From Tubulanus polymorphus (taxonomy: Eukaryota; Nemertea; Palaeonemertea; Tubulaniformes; Tubulanidae), in NCBI RefSeq assembly GCF_964204645.1, contig NC_134026.1, positions 11,124,450 through 11,188,449 on the forward strand: 64,000 bases of DNA, given 5' to 3'. The first letter of the stretch is position 1; each line of letters starts with the position of its first letter. Both the position numbers and the translations under genes were made by a program. The notes under the pieces were generated by a model. It searched no databases, was not told where the DNA came from, and was given only the letters and a program-made list of their open reading frames with translations. Shown here piece after piece: positions 1 to 13,093 of this stretch.

Positions 1-2870
1 TGAAGAACTAATTTGGTGATTACTTTTATATGGATCACTGGCGGGCTACACGTCTGTGAATTACAGCACAAGATTTTCGAGCGTTTATTGTGTCTTTCAA
101 CTTGCGTGCGAATGAAGACCGACGAGTCAATCGTGGGTTACGTAGGTAACAACGAACTGTATCGAACAAACTCAGGTGCGAAAAGAGGTTAGCCATCCAG
201 ATTTTGTCTCAACGGCCATTCGTATAGGCAAAAGTATCTGCAATAAAATCAGTTAACGTAATTTTTTGCATTAAAGTATGCATACTTCTAAAGATTCCCC
301 TCTGAAAATTGTTTTATGGCGTATTTTGTCTTTAAACCACATAAACATACAAATAGAAAATTGATGTTCCTCATTTCATTTGCAAAGGTTTTTTTTTTAA
401 TTTCCTTTCTAAAGGATATATATTTCGACCAATTTTGTTGACCGTTGATATATAAAAAGTGCTATCAAAAGATATGGCATTTTAAGTTCGCGTTACAGAA
501 GCCACGTAAAGAATTTCGTACTCTCGAAGGGTGTCGGCAGCTCCCAGCTAGTTGTTAACTATAATACGATATTAATACACCATCCATTACGATTGCATGT
601 ACGTGTGTAACTGGTATAATGAGTACATAGACTTAATTATGGATGCCGAAGTAAAACAGATATTTTCACTTTAGACGGCAATAAAACGTATTCAGGATAA
701 CTACTCACCGTAAAAGCCCGGGAAACGTTTTCCACGACGCTCAAGCTGTAATTTATTGCCTCCCCAGCGGCGTTGATCAGGTTAAGATGGACGTGAACGC
801 CGCCCAAGATATTCATGTAAACGTACATCCTGGTGTGTATAAATCTGACTTAACATCGTATCGTATATGCCTCCTTGTCATAGATATGTAGGCCCATTGT
901 CAGTGTCTCGTTCTTCTCGGGTTTCCCCTGGTACAGATAAAAAATTATATGGTATCTTTTTTGTACTTTTTAGCAAACAGTTTTGATATCCACAAAGCTT
1001 TTATTGGCAGAGAGTTCAGGTAACTGAATATCCACAATAGTGACAACAAAAAGGGGAAAAACAGTTTAAGAAGACGTTTGGTGCTTAGTAATAGTAGAAT
1101 TAATAGTAACTCAATTTCTTGCGCCCTTTTCACTGTGATACATTGTTCAACGGCGCTTTCCTTTGAATTTGTATTATCAATATTGATTATATCTTAATTG
1201 TCAGAGAATATTCTCGTATGACACATACAAATATATAAACGGATACATTTAACATACCTTTACATAAACACATACGCATCGGAAGATTTGAGCAGGAGGA
1301 GCCGTGTATCAACCAGATGCAAAATCAGTAAAATTGATTACATTTGAGGATCATATTTGACAAACTAGATTAATTAAGTGGTTTATATACATGTATTTGA
1401 CTTTGTTCAGATATTTAGCTTAACTGAGACCATTAAGGGGATTTCTCATAAATTTGGAAACTTTATATGTATTTGGGCGAATAGTGGCATTTCTTGGGAT
1501 GTGTGTGGCGCGTGCATTACTGTACTGAGGGCAATGTATATAAACATGGACTTCATCTGCTTCTCATTGAGAGAACAAAATTCACATACATATGGTTTGA
1601 TAGTGGGGTATAGGGGACGCAACCATCTCCCAGTTTCCACACGCAGGTCATGACTAGAGCATCTGAATCTAGCAATAATGGATCTTATTTCTTTCGGAAA
1701 ATCCAATACGGATCGTAAGAAATACTAGATTTAAAAATGGCGTTAGAAAAGTGCCTTAATAGACGCATGGATCCAGTAAAATCTATAGTTGTTTGTATTG
1801 GATCCTTTAAGTGCTGTTCAACCAAGCGAAAAAGCATATTTTGTTCGTATTTTTTGTGTCAGCCGTACTTCATCGAAACCCAGTCCATTCAACAAATATC
1901 TGATATTAGAAGCCCAGTTCACGACGTTCGGTGATCTAGCAATTTCTGCCAGTGTTATTTCACAAAGCGTCGATGAGCGTTGCGGGGTTGGATTTAATGA
2001 CCTTTGACCGATATTTCAGGATTCGAATTTGGTTTTTACTATGTAGTTTGTATCCACCCAGTTCTCCAAACTCAAAATAATCAGGAGAACTAGAATCTAT
2101 CTTAATTATACTAGCAACCTACTGGATTATATCTTATCATCATTACATCTTAAAATGTAGTGACTATATGTTCTAATTTTCTTTCTCGCCGAAGCCCCCA
2201 TGGACTTGGCATCCATTATTCAAAACTGGAATGACGACTATCAAAACATTTCAAGGCTAATTTTGGTGCCATATCTGGGAAGTTTAGAATGCATTCCTGA
2301 ATTACCCCGATCAGCAATATAATTGATAGCAGTATTTTTCTTTCCGTTGAAATTCAATATAGGATCTACATGTATATGTATTTGAATGAGTTTAAACACT
2401 ATATGACACGTCCAGAAAATGATTAAACTCATTTGGTAAAAGTTTATATCTAAACAAATTTCTATCTCTTTTGCATGATTTATTGTACCAAGATGTTTTG
2501 TCCTAGTATGCGTTATCCTTCCTGTGTATATTGTGTGACTGCCTATTGTAATGACGAAGTAAAACCATCTTCTAGTTCATCAATACAGTTATTCTTATGA
2601 GCTATATTTATGGCATTATTTAGACTAAATTATTGAGCTGCTGCTGGACATCGCGCTACCCTAGAAATTGCTTGAAATTCGATTATTTTCCTTATGCCAT
2701 CAGAATTTGTGGCACTTTGTCTCGCCCACAAAGTTTGTTTCGCCGCAGGTAAAATGATTATTACGACTGGTTAATGATAGTTCAAGCATCAGAGAAATGA
2801 CGTAGTAAACTGATCATATTAAAGTCCAAAAGTAGGCCTACATAATCAACAACACTTGTACCATTTGGCT
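1..2870. other. Gene-poor segment
   Basis: Apart from one candidate exon at 709-829 on the minus strand, I see no supported coding region, RNA gene or clear transposon in this stretch. It is AT-rich with short random open frames only. Confidence 0.5.
709..829 (-). CDS. Possible internal coding exon, unknown gene
   Basis: On the minus strand a 40-codon open stretch beginning MYVYMNILGGVHVHLNLINA ends exactly at a good donor (ACG|GTGAGT, donor at 708-703). It is preceded by a CAG acceptor-like site at 833-831/830. The composition is amphipathic and protein-like and more GC-rich than the flanks, which suggests a real exon of a gene running off the left edge. I do not recognise the protein. The acceptor lacks a strong pyrimidine tract and no partner exon is visible in the window, so this is tentative. 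Confidence 0.3.
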
Positions 2871-2984
2871 GGTGACAAGTGTTTTTGCGCCGTTACTTTG
2901 CCGATGAACCCAGTTTCGCCTATATAAGACCTAGGAAGCAATCTTAGGTTATCTGATTGTAAAAAATTGATCTTTTAAATGCCC

Positions 2985-3230
2985 TTAAGGTATAAAAAGT
3001 GCAGTTTTTGCAATAACAGTTCCCCTAGCATTGATGAAAGTGCCCTTTTTGTGGGATGGGCGCTAACTAGTATAAAAAGTGCCCCTTTTGCAAAAGAGGT
3101 ACCCCTTGCGTTTAGGGCCCTATTTGTAGAAAGTGTGCCAAGGGTAAAGAAGTATCCCTTTTAAGGGTTTAAATCATGAAAGAACACCTCAGAAAAAGGG
3201 CACTATATCAGCCAAAGGGGGTTACCAGTA
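2985..3230. repeat. Degenerate AAAAAGTGC-rich repeat
   Basis: The motif TATAAAAAGTGC occurs near 2990 and 3071. It is accompanied by several related 'gtgccccttttg', 'gtgccctttttg' and 'aagggcac' blocks through about 3205. It looks like a degenerate short-period repeat or the subterminal part of an old element. No boundaries or target duplication can be seen. Confidence 0.35.
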
Positions 3231-3713
3231 TCCAGGCATGTGATATATAGATGGGGTTTACGCCTAACTGATGTATAGTTAGGTTTTACATCCAACGTAT
3301 AATCCGACGCCATCTCCGAGAGATGCAACACATTATTCCATTTTGATTTCTATATACTATTATTTTATTTGACTGATTATTTACGAGGAGAGACTTGATG
3401 TTAGTTCTCTCCCCGGAGCCTGGTGGTTAGTAACTCGAGGTAAACTACCCCATGACTCAGTACTCATACTGTACTGCGTAACTAAATATGGTAAGCTATA
3501 GGAGTACTGGCTACTCTAGTGGTCCATTTAAAACTGAAGAGGATATATGTTTAAACATGCACTAATGATTATATAATGATATCTCAACTATGTATCACCT
3601 GTACGTAGTAATGAGAGTGATAAGAATGACACTTTTCATTTATTCACCAGGCGTAGATTCAGGTACGTGTGCTACTGCTGCGAAAATTCCGTGTCCTATA
3701 TAACATTTTTACA

Positions 3714-4025
3714 TTTAGTCGTCTCTATCAATCCAAAAAGTAGACAAGGGCACTATTTTACAGGACGAGCCAGTGATATCTTAAACAAAAAGGCACATTC
3801 GTCGTCGATTAATTTCGAATTGCTTGTAATGTTCTCTGGACCTCAGCATGTATTTATTTTGTATATACCATTGACTTGTTTAATAAAATTAATTTGGACT
3901 TCAAAAAAAAATTAATTTCGAAAAAATACAAGGAAGGGCACTTTTAGTCGTCTCTGTCAATCCCAAAAGTAGAAAAGGGCACATTTTTAGAAGACGATGC
4001 AGATAATTTTCAACAAAAAGCACAC
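3714..4025. repeat. Dispersed direct repeat pair (~84 bp)
   Basis: Two diverged copies lie at 3714-3797 and 3943-4025. Both begin TTTAGTCGTCTCT, continue through 'aagggcac' and end at AACAAAAAG. They are about 229 bp apart. Family unknown. Confidence 0.55.
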
Positions 4026-4254
4026 CATTCAAGATTTCGCGTTTATTGCCTAGAAACTACATCGCAATGCACTACGTAAATATTCTAGAAAGCACTTTAC
4101 ATCAGGATTTCATTTATTGCCGTGGAAATTGCACCAAAGAGCAGTGAATTGTCAAAATATTCATGGGAGGAACTCCAGATCCCCTCGTTCGTAGCGTTAT
4201 TATTATGCTTTAAATAAATCATGCTTTATCTATAGCTCATACTACTCTCAACAG

Positions 4255-4420
4255 TGGTTGCAGGATCCACCCCTGTTCTGCTTAAAAGCTGTCTAGCAGT
4301 GAAAGCTGGCCAAACGCCCCGTCCTCCTCCGTCAGGGATTCGAACCTGATAGCATCGAGATTGCCATGGTACGAAAACCTGCCACACTAAACCGAGTGCG
4401 CAGCTACACGCGCGGCTAAG
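4255..4420 (-). repeat. tRNA-derived SINE head (minus)
   Basis: Read on the minus strand, this contains GTGTGGCAGGTTTTCGTACC, then GATGC, then a canonical Pol III B box GGTTCGAATCC. The A-box-like TGGCAG lies about 42 nt upstream of the B box. It shares the layout and many bases of the plus-strand copy at 4527-4760, so the two form an inverted pair of one SINE family. The 3' tail is not defined. Confidence 0.5.
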
Positions 4421-4526
4421 ATGATGTCATCAGCAGCTAATCAGATATCCCGTTTTATTTCAGCCCAGGTTTTCCCATTCATAGTTCTTCCCTGAAATTT
4501 ACCTCAGCGATTATACATGCAATCTG

Positions 4527-4760
4527 ATTGGTGCCGCAAGTTTTCGTGCGGCAATGCTGCGCATGTACCTGCGCAGTCGGTCTACTGTGGCAGAGGTTCG
4601 TGCTGTGGCTGAGTGTAGCGATGCCATCAGGTTCGAATCCCTGCCGTGCGAGGATGCAGACGCCCAGGCTCTCCAGTACACTGCAATGTACAGTGACGAG
4701 GCTCGAAAGTTGGCTCCCCAACATAAGGAAATACACAACTTTTTTATTGGGTGGTAAATT
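4527..4760 (+). repeat. tRNA-derived SINE head (plus)
   Basis: Contains TGTGGCAGAGGTTCGTGCTG and, 42 nt after TGGCAG, a perfect B box GGTTCGAATCC. It is preceded by two short hairpins (TGCCGCA/TGCGGCA and TGCGCA/TGCGCA). It resembles the minus-strand copy at 4255-4420. It is a SINE rather than a tRNA gene because no cloverleaf with a closed acceptor stem can be drawn. Confidence 0.5.
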
Positions 4761-6170
4761 CAGAGTTCAGTAATTTCTACAAGCATTTGTTAATACGCAC
4801 GTTAGAGTAGATTCCGAGGCAAAGCAGTATGTTCCTATGATATTGAAAGAGCTCAAAAATAATTCTCAGCAGTTTCAAAACTTTTTGAAGACTGTTCGAG
4901 CACTCATGGGAATAACATATCTGTTTCTTGATATCTTTTGATCCCAAAATAGGCCTACTGCGATTTAACAATCTCAAACCTGAAAATTTAGAAGTTATAC
5001 TCAAAAATGAAAATTTAACTAGCGAAGTTGCAATGAACTTAAATTAGAAAAAACCTGCGATTAAGCAAGTACCAGGTGCCTTATGAATATAATGAATAAT
5101 ATTGACTGTTGAGGTGAAGTGATTGAGAATGATTTTTGAGATAGATATAAGGTTTTCCTGCCTTTTACACAACAAAATACACTTTCCGTGTGTTCACTTT
5201 TTTAGAATTCTTCGATATTTTGGATGATCTCATTAGTATGTTTCACGACGAACGCCGGTGCCTTCACGAAACCTATACGTTTCATGGATTATTCGGCTAT
5301 GCAAAATCAAATCTGAGTTGAAGAGCATTGACTGCCCAATTAATGTATCAACACTTGAATCTTGACGAAATGGGATTTTCCAACTGTGCGCTTGGGCTAC
5401 GGCATGTTTGGACTTGTCATGCTAAAAAATTGATATATACCATGTTTTTTTCATTATGCTGAGTTGACCCGGCAGGCCGCATATATCTACCCTGTACTTT
5501 TTTGATCAAGCTATAACTTAACAGACCTGGCAGATAAAGAAATTAACTGTTTACAAATTTAATTGCGGTTTACAAAATGACCGATTGGGAGAAACAAGTA
5601 TCATTTTATTTTAGCCTTATATTATCAGGAATTATCATGCACTAACGAAAGGACGTGAAAAAACTGCATCAGCGTTACCTAGAGCTGTCTTACATTCGTT
5701 TTAAATGCCCAAACACTGATAGGTGATGCTAGAATGGAAAGCCGTTTTATCGGGAAAAGTTTCTAGAAAGTCATCTAATTCATTTGAATAAAGGGATGTC
5801 TCAAGTGGTCAAATATGAAATTTCCACATTCATTCTTTGTCATAAAGAATTCGGCATTGGAGAAATACAATTGCCATAAATAAAGATTTAGAAATCGATA
5901 CAACGCTAACGTAATTTACAGATTTCGTGTGAATCATACACACTTTATATACTTCATATACAATGTCTTTAGATGTTTTTTTCTTTTAAAAACGACGAGG
6001 TCTGACAATGCATTTAGACGGGTTGCCGATGAGAAGGTGAGTTTCCATGTTTGAAAGTGTGGTGAGGACAAATATTTTCTTTTCATACTACAACGTATTT
6101 AAGGTTTTCCTAAATAAATATACGTCTTAAAACATCTTTTATAAGGAAATACCACCTGGAGAACAGGCTA
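4761..6170. other. No recognised feature
   Basis: AT-rich sequence with only short random open frames; nothing supportable on either strand. Confidence 0.4.
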
Positions 6171-6174
6171 AAAT

Positions 6175-6590
6175 GTCAGTGGTGTTACCGGTCATCTTGC
6201 AGTTCTATGATAATCGCCGGTCATCCTTGGGATTTATCAATTAAATTCTAATGGATGAATTATTTCATTTGGAAAACATTCACTCACATATGAAAATCAT
6301 AGCGTTCAGAAAATCTTTGGACAACCATTCTTCCTTTATTTATGGTTAAATTCCTCTGTTCATGACTTGTGTCAGTGGTGTTACCAAACATATTTACTTT
6401 TTAAAAATGTGCATGTCCCCTGACGACCACCATACCACAGGAACCAGGTGGTGCCAGAGGCAAAGATCTGATATCAACAGGAAACAGACAGAATTACAGG
6501 CAAATATGATAAAAATATCTCTTTTTAAAGCTATTTTACCATTGTAACAGTTGTCTTTGACCATCAAGTGTCAGTGGTGTTCACTGAAAA
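6175..6590. repeat. Triplicated GTCAGTGGTGTTACC motif
   Basis: GTCAGTGGTGTT occurs at 6175, 6371 and 6570, at spacings of 196 and 199 bp. The first two copies continue with ACC. The same word is present in reverse near 31480-31500. This may be a degenerate ~197-bp tandem repeat next to the ISL2EU insertion. Confidence 0.35.
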
Positions 6591-6695
6591 TACCATTATT
6601 GAAATTGTAATAGCTGACCAAAATCAATATCATTGGACTAATATGTCATTGTTCTTTAAACTGAAGTTCCCGCCTTTTTTATAAATATTAGTACG

Positions 6696-7084
6696 GTGTT
6701 GTCATATGAAAGGCTGAATCCAAGAACATGTCTATCACACTTTTGAGCCCAAACGTCTACTTTTACTTAGTAGCCACTTGAGAACAATAAGCAATTAACG
6801 ATATCGGCTACTTTTCCAGTAGTATACATTTCAAAACAGTCACTCTGGAATAGTATTCCTTTCAATTCGGTTGGTTTTCTATAGTGGCTGTTTCGAAGAG
6901 TCTACTATTGAGAAGTGACCATTTTGAAACATCTGGTTTCGATAGTGCACACTAGCAGTAGAGGTGACTGTAAAACCACCCGCCTGTTAACAGTGACTTT
7001 GTGATAGTAACTACTACCATAGCAGCTACTCTCAAAACACATCGTTTCTAAAAGTCAACTATTGAAAAGTGACCATTTTGAGAT
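6696..7084 (+). repeat. Left long TIR of ISL2EU element
   Basis: Pairs with 15546-15926 plus 20396-20403 in inverted orientation over ~389 bp with few mismatches. It contains repeated variants of AGTGACCATTTTGAAA near 6837, 6890, 6915 and 7063, which are candidate transposase-binding sites. Confidence 0.88.
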
Positions 7085-8354
7085 CGCTTGCCAGATTCCC
7101 TGTTATAAATACACTGTAGCAACATATGCTTCAGTTTTGCAGTGATACGTGACAATATAAACATACTGAGAAACTCTACTCACGCTATAGTTTGGGGTAG
7201 TTCTATTTAGAATGACTCAGTTGAGATCTGAAGATATTGTAGATAATCTTTGAGGATGTGAAATGTAATGAGCGATTCCCAACTCTAACCAATAAAAGTC
7301 GAGCTTGGAGGTAAATTTGTTTACAAATTGTCAACAGTTATGTAGTTTTAAGACAAAATTTCCTTCTTTTCATGGCGATATAATTGAATAAAGAATTCAA
7401 TTTGAACAAATGCAGCTATTTTCAAGCATAGGTCTGCATTTATTTTTGATTTAAATTCTTAGATTAAAAGCGCAATCATAAATTCAGGCTAACCTCTCAT
7501 TATTGAAATGGTGGTTTATTTTCAACGGGGGCCTGGATGTCTTTGCATCTTAAATTAAGATGTGCATATCGGAGTGTTCGAATTTCCCTGAATTCTAATT
7601 TCGCGAAATCATTGATTTTTTTCAAACAAAATATGCTATATCCATGTGGATTTTTAACATTCCGTTTAGATCGAAAATTATCTACTAATCGGCAAAGAAG
7701 GGATATCCGTGTTGGTCGCTATGAGAGGGATTCCCTGTATATCTGCACCTTAAACTGGTACCTTTGTTGGTTCTAGCCCGCATTCACTTCCAAATTCAAG
7801 TATTGGTAACGTTGGTTTACGATAATTTGAGAAAAAGAGTTTAGTTGGAGAAAACTGATAATTCAGTTAATGAGTTAACTGATAATCTTATAATTCAGCG
7901 ATTCATTGGTTCATCGATTCAGCAAGTTCAAACACCGTACATTTTGGCATGTTATTATATTGGCACCTTGAAATAAAGTTTCATAGAGATATTGCGGTGC
8001 TAAGTTTATCAATGTTAAGAGGTAATTAGTTTTGGTTTGTTGTCTTTTGGTGGCCAAAGCAGTTAGTTCATTCGTTCATCAATCACTGTCCAGTTAGCCC
8101 TGCTGACCGCTAGCTGCTGCTGGGATTTTGATAACCTATATAAACAATTTACTCAACAAAGTAGGAAAGTATGTGAAACTAGAATTACAAATAGCACAGC
8201 GTTAGAGAGTTATTTTTAGCTACATCTGTAAGCTAAAGGTAATCTGACCTCACTCATAAACCCGGAAGTCTAGCAAACAATCCTGCCAGTTCTAGAATGA
8301 AGTAAACCTTATCGCATATACTTACAAAATAAGGTATTTTTGGTACTTTATATA
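7085..8354. other. ISL2EU left subterminal noncoding region
   Basis: AT-rich stretch between the left TIR and the transposase start. No gene seen. It presumably holds the transposase promoter. Confidence 0.4.
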
Positions 8355-10170
8355 ATGGGAAATGACAGAAATAAACATTGTTGTTATGGATTGTGCAATA
8401 ACGATGGTCGTTACCCAGACAGACCAGCGATGCAAGGAGTTTTTTTCATAAACTTTCCGAAACCAAAAACTCAACTTGACAAATGCAAGCGATGGATACA
8501 GTGCTGTGGTCGACCTCATGATCAGTTCAATGTGACTACGATTTCTAAAAACACGTTCATATGCAGCAAACATTTTGTTGGGGGAGAGGGGCCAACTTCA
8601 GATCACCCTGATCCAATACCAGCAACAGCAACTACTGACCAGGTAAAGTACTCTTATTATTATGAAAATATAAGTACATAAACTGGGCCTCTATTGTTCT
8701 CATAAATGGCAAATGATAAGTAGAAATCGTTAGCAATGAATTCTAAACATTTCAAAAAAATAATAATTAACTTCTGATTATCATATTATTATTTAAGGTG
8801 GAAAAATTCTGTCGCAAACGTCGCAAGGCCCCTACACCTCGTGGATCAAGTACTCCGACGAGTAAAAGGAAACGACTAAATGATGAACGAGATGTCTCCT
8901 AGATTTGAGTTCTATTATAACAACCCAATCTGAAATTAATGACGCTGAAGTTTCAGCCCAAGAGTTTTTGGATTCATCGGTAAATTTCTAATATAGGGCC
9001 TATCCTATTTACCTAAGTAACTTCATATGCATTACTGATTTTAATGGGCAAAAACTTTCTGAATTCCAGATTAAGACTGTGGGTGCGCAGACAGATCCTG
9101 TTTCATGCAGACCTTGCGTTGAAAGGAATGAAATTCGAGTTCAGACTATTTATTCAAAATATGAACTGCAATCAAAAATTAGCACTATAGTTATGAAAAA
9201 TAACCTCAATATTTCTCAACCATCAAATTTATTTGTTGAGGATAATCAACCATCGTTGAGTCTTCAAAAACTGAAAGAAGACGACAAGAAAATGAAATAT
9301 TTTACTGGGCTGACGTATCTTCAGTTTGAGGCTCTTTTCAACTTCCTTGGACCAAGCGTCAATAATCTCAGATACTGGAATCGCTCTTACAAATGTGACA
9401 AAAGTCCGATGACTTCGATGCGCAGGACAAAACCTATGGACGAACTATTTATAACATTAGTGCGATTACGACGAGGCTTTTACTTTCATACGATGTCATT
9501 CCTTTTCAAATTATCCGAATTCAGCCTGCGGTCAATATTTACAACATGGTTACAATTTTTTTACTGTCATTTTAATGATATGCGTTCTGTTATGTTTCCT
9601 GACCGTACCGTTCTCCGTCGTTTTCTACCAAAATCGTTTAAGGGATTCAAGAATGTAAGATGCAGTGTCGACTGTACTGAATTCTTCTGTGAAATGCCTC
9701 GAGACTTCACTAGACAAGGAAATTTATATTCCAACTACAAGCACCATCACACATTTAAGTGTCTTATTGCTGTGGCCCCAAATGGAACAGCTGTATTTGT
9801 TTCCAAGTTATTTGAAGGCGCAGTGAGCGATCGAGAAATATTTGAAAAATGTGGGATTCTTGATTATTTAAATCCGGGTGATCTCCTCTTTGTGGATAGG
9901 GGATTCACTGTACAGGATCTATTGCTCTCTAGACAAGTTGATATGAATATCCCACCATTTTTACAGGGTAGAGATAAACTGACACCACAGGAGGAATTGT
10001 TGACAAGAAAAATAGCAAAATCTAGGATTCATGTTGAACGGTTCAATGAAAGAATTAAAAAATTTGGATTAATATCCGGTGTTATGCCACTTAGTATGAC
10101 ACCCTTAGCCACCCAAGCTGTATTTGTTGCCTGTTGTCTTGTCAACTTCCAAGAACAGCTAGCAATATAG
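8355..10170 (+). pseudogene. ISL2EU transposase: THAP + DDE_Tnp_4, frame-broken
   Basis: Exon 1 (8355-8642, ends at AG|GTAAAG, phase 0) encodes a THAP C2CH zinc-finger start: early Cys pair in CCYGLCNNDGRY, later CSKH. Exon 2 (8798-8979) has a basic KRRK and KRKR stretch, then a stop; the reading resumes one frame over, so there is a frameshift. Exon 3 (from 9070, after CCAG) runs open to 10170. It holds the DDE nuclease with Asp in CSVDCTEFF, Asp in LLFVDRGF and Glu in RIHVERFNERIKKF. This is the layout of ISL2EU/Harbinger-like transposases, where THAP would bind the TIRs and the DDE domain cuts and joins. It is convergent with the YqaJ gene, 171 bp apart. Catalytic residues are intact; the exon 2 frameshift is the only lesion I see. 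Confidence 0.82.
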
Positions 10171-12289
10171 AAATTGTACAATATAAATATGTATATATCA
10201 CGTGAAGTTTTTATTTTATACATTTTAATGCAATTAACAAATCTGAAATACATGTATATTCAAAATATAAATGTACAATATATGTTCAGAATATACAAAA
10301 TGAAATTATTATATGAATACATGCATTTATGTTCATTTATTTCAGCTCAGGATAAATGGGATTAGATTTCTAGGCACTCTCATTTCAAATATTTCTGGAG
10401 CAATGACAACATTCCATAATTTCAAATTTTTTTCCATGATATCATTAATCAATTGGATATCGGGATAAATCTTTTCAACTGATGGTGGTCCTTTTGATGA
10501 CCAGAGAACAAAATCACACCATTTGAATCCAGTAACACCTAACTGATACTGGATTTGATGGTAATATTGATGGGAGTGTTTTAGCATTAACTTATCATTT
10601 TGGATTTTAAAACACGCTGACTGAAGAATCTTACTCTTGATGCTTCCATTCTCGTAATTCCTAACAAGATCTTCTACAGAAATACTTTCCAGAATCTTGA
10701 GGATCTTTATTTCGATTAACCCATAATTATTATTTTGTGAATCATAAACTAACCCGTCGGGACTACAGGCTAGTTGAGGGTAAGTGCGGGATACCCATAG
10801 CCCTGTCTTTGAGACCACGTAATGAGGATTAACGGAAGCGTAATCCAATCTGGCTTGATCTTCGAAGTCAATGCCTCTTTGCATGTAGCTAGTTGTTATC
10901 TGATCCAAATTCCAAATTTTCTTTTTGATGAAATTTGATACCCGTCTCAAGACAGCAGAAGACCAGCCACAGTGCGTGCTTGCGTCCCATATCATGACCG
11001 CTTCTTTGGCCGTTGAAGCTGTCATTCTCATATATCTATGGGAAATCCATGTTTCGGTAACTGATTGGTCCTCTGTATTGTCTATCATTATGGAATGTAA
11101 ATTTTCTAATTTTCCTGAGGGGGACAGGTTGTACTTCAATTGCCACAATAACTGGTGAAGTGTGTCTCGCCTGTCATCTGTCAAAAGGTAATCATTGTAC
11201 TTATAAATAAGTACAGTTTCCCACATACATTTGACATTTTTAGCCTGATTTGCCTTTTGCAAATCGCGCAGAAATCCGTTAATTGCTTCATCCGAAACAA
11301 TCCGTTGATTTAGAGGGCGTGGATCGAAGTTAATGACCGCATTTTCGCGAGTTGATTTCGTCGACTTATAAATGGCTTCATTAATACAAGATGGTCGTTT
11401 TTTTCTGCCTTTTTTCCACTGACATGGTAGGTCAGTACACGCCGGGCTGTTTTGTCCAACATAATCCGTAAGATTAAGTAGTAATGCAGCAATATGACTG
11501 CACCTACTTAAAGCTGATGCTTTACAGTGACAACTGGCATCACGGACAGCCCCACTTGCCATTGATAAGGTCACAGTAACACTATATTCAATGTCTTTCA
11601 TTGCTGCCTGTATAGTGGCTTTATAATGACAAACATCGCCTGATACTTTCACTTTGATCGGACTCACATTGTCTGATGACACATACTGACGTCCCCTTCG
11701 TAGTGATTTTTCAGTCACAATCCCTGTAGGGTTGCCATCATCATCATCATCATCCCCATCATCGCAAACACCAGTAACAGACAATGTTGGCATGGATTCC
11801 ACTAACCAGTGGTAAGTATGTCCATAATTGAATAGTGGTGGAAGTTCTAAATTAAAATCTTTCCATCCAGTAATCGGCAGAATCGTAAAATGTCGCATTG
11901 GAGTCTGTTGACTCGTTAAATCACTCTATTTTTTTTCGTACCATTTTCCTTTGTCTATCTTGACATCAATTTCAACCCCCATGGCTAACGCTTCTTTGCA
12001 CCTGAAAACAGAAGATATTAAAAACAAGTTTTAACAACCGTTTTATATTTCATTTATGAATGTGTAAAATATTTTGGAAGGAAATTTGTTCAAAATGTTT
12101 CTAATCAGTGGATGCTCTGAATGAATATTTCAGTATAGGCCTATACCTCCTATCACTCCAAACTAAGTTATAAAACCCATCACTTTCTTCAAGTGTGATG
12201 GAATAGATAATAATGACATATATCATCAAAATATGTAAAAAGTACTTACCGCTGGATAAGGTCTGCTCTTCTACCACCCCTTACAAAAA

Positions 12290-12595
12290 AATCACACATG
12301 TGATTTTTTTAAAAACACGTGTGATTCACATGTGTAAAAATGGGACATTATCACACATGTGATTCTGTATGTGAATCACACGTGTGATTCTGTATGTGAA
12401 TCACACGTGTGATTTTGTCCCATTTTTACACATGTGAATCACACATGTGATTCACATTCAAGCTGTATCACATGTGTGATTTTCTAAATCACACATGTGA
12501 TTTTGTCCCATTTTTACACATGTGAATCACACGTGTGATACAGCCCTGAATGTAAATCACACATGTCATATAACACAGTCATGTGTGATTTATAA
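12290..12595. repeat. Left array of CACATGTG palindromes
   Basis: Many copies of ATCACACATGTGATT and ATCACACGTGTGATT in tandem and inverted order, separated by TTTGTCCCATTTTTAC blocks. Each unit is self-complementary, so the array can fold into several hairpins. Confidence 0.8.
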
Positions 12596-13023
12596 CGCAT
12601 GTGATCTGCAGTCATCCTCATTGTTCCAGCTCCACACGACTGTATTCAAGAAGAAGTATAAGTACACATTCATAATGGTCAAAATTTGACCACTTCCTTC
12701 ATTGGACATGATGTTTCATCCATACTTCACAATTTCCTAAAAACTCATTGCCTGAAAAGAGATCTGCATAGTGGCAAAACAAAATGAAGTTTCAAGATTA
12801 CCAACCAAATGTAATAACTCACTTGTGTAAGCTTACATGTTAATGGGAATTTTATTTTCAAATATTTACAGATTTACTTCGTCAATTTATACTGTTTCAG
12901 TATTGTCCAATCTTCTTTCTAATTTGGGCAGCGGTAACCCCCAATCTACAATTCAGAACATGATCTGGAATGAGACAAAATTATAAAACATTTAAATACT
13001 ACACACAATTCCAAACAATAAAT

Positions 13024-13093
13024 CAATATCCCTAATATCAATCATCTGATGAAAAAAGCAATATCCCTAATATCAATCATCTGATGAAAAAAG
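13024..13093. repeat. Tandem duplication of a 35-bp unit
   Basis: Two back-to-back copies, 13024-13058 and 13059-13093, each beginning CAATATCCCTAATATC and ending GATGAAAAAAG. They lie within the interior of the 2.2-kb TIR element. Confidence 0.8.

Noticed and set aside
1446-1706. Overlapping 86- and 91-codon ORFs on opposite strands
   Set aside because: No splice sites, no recognisable motifs and no compositional change; probably random.
4479-4773. Four overlapping 67-85 codon frames on both strands
   Set aside because: They cover the SINE head and follow its GC-rich sequence; no protein features.
12290-12595. CRISPR-like array
   Set aside because: Repeats are palindromic and irregularly spaced, with no unique spacers, in a eukaryotic transposon.
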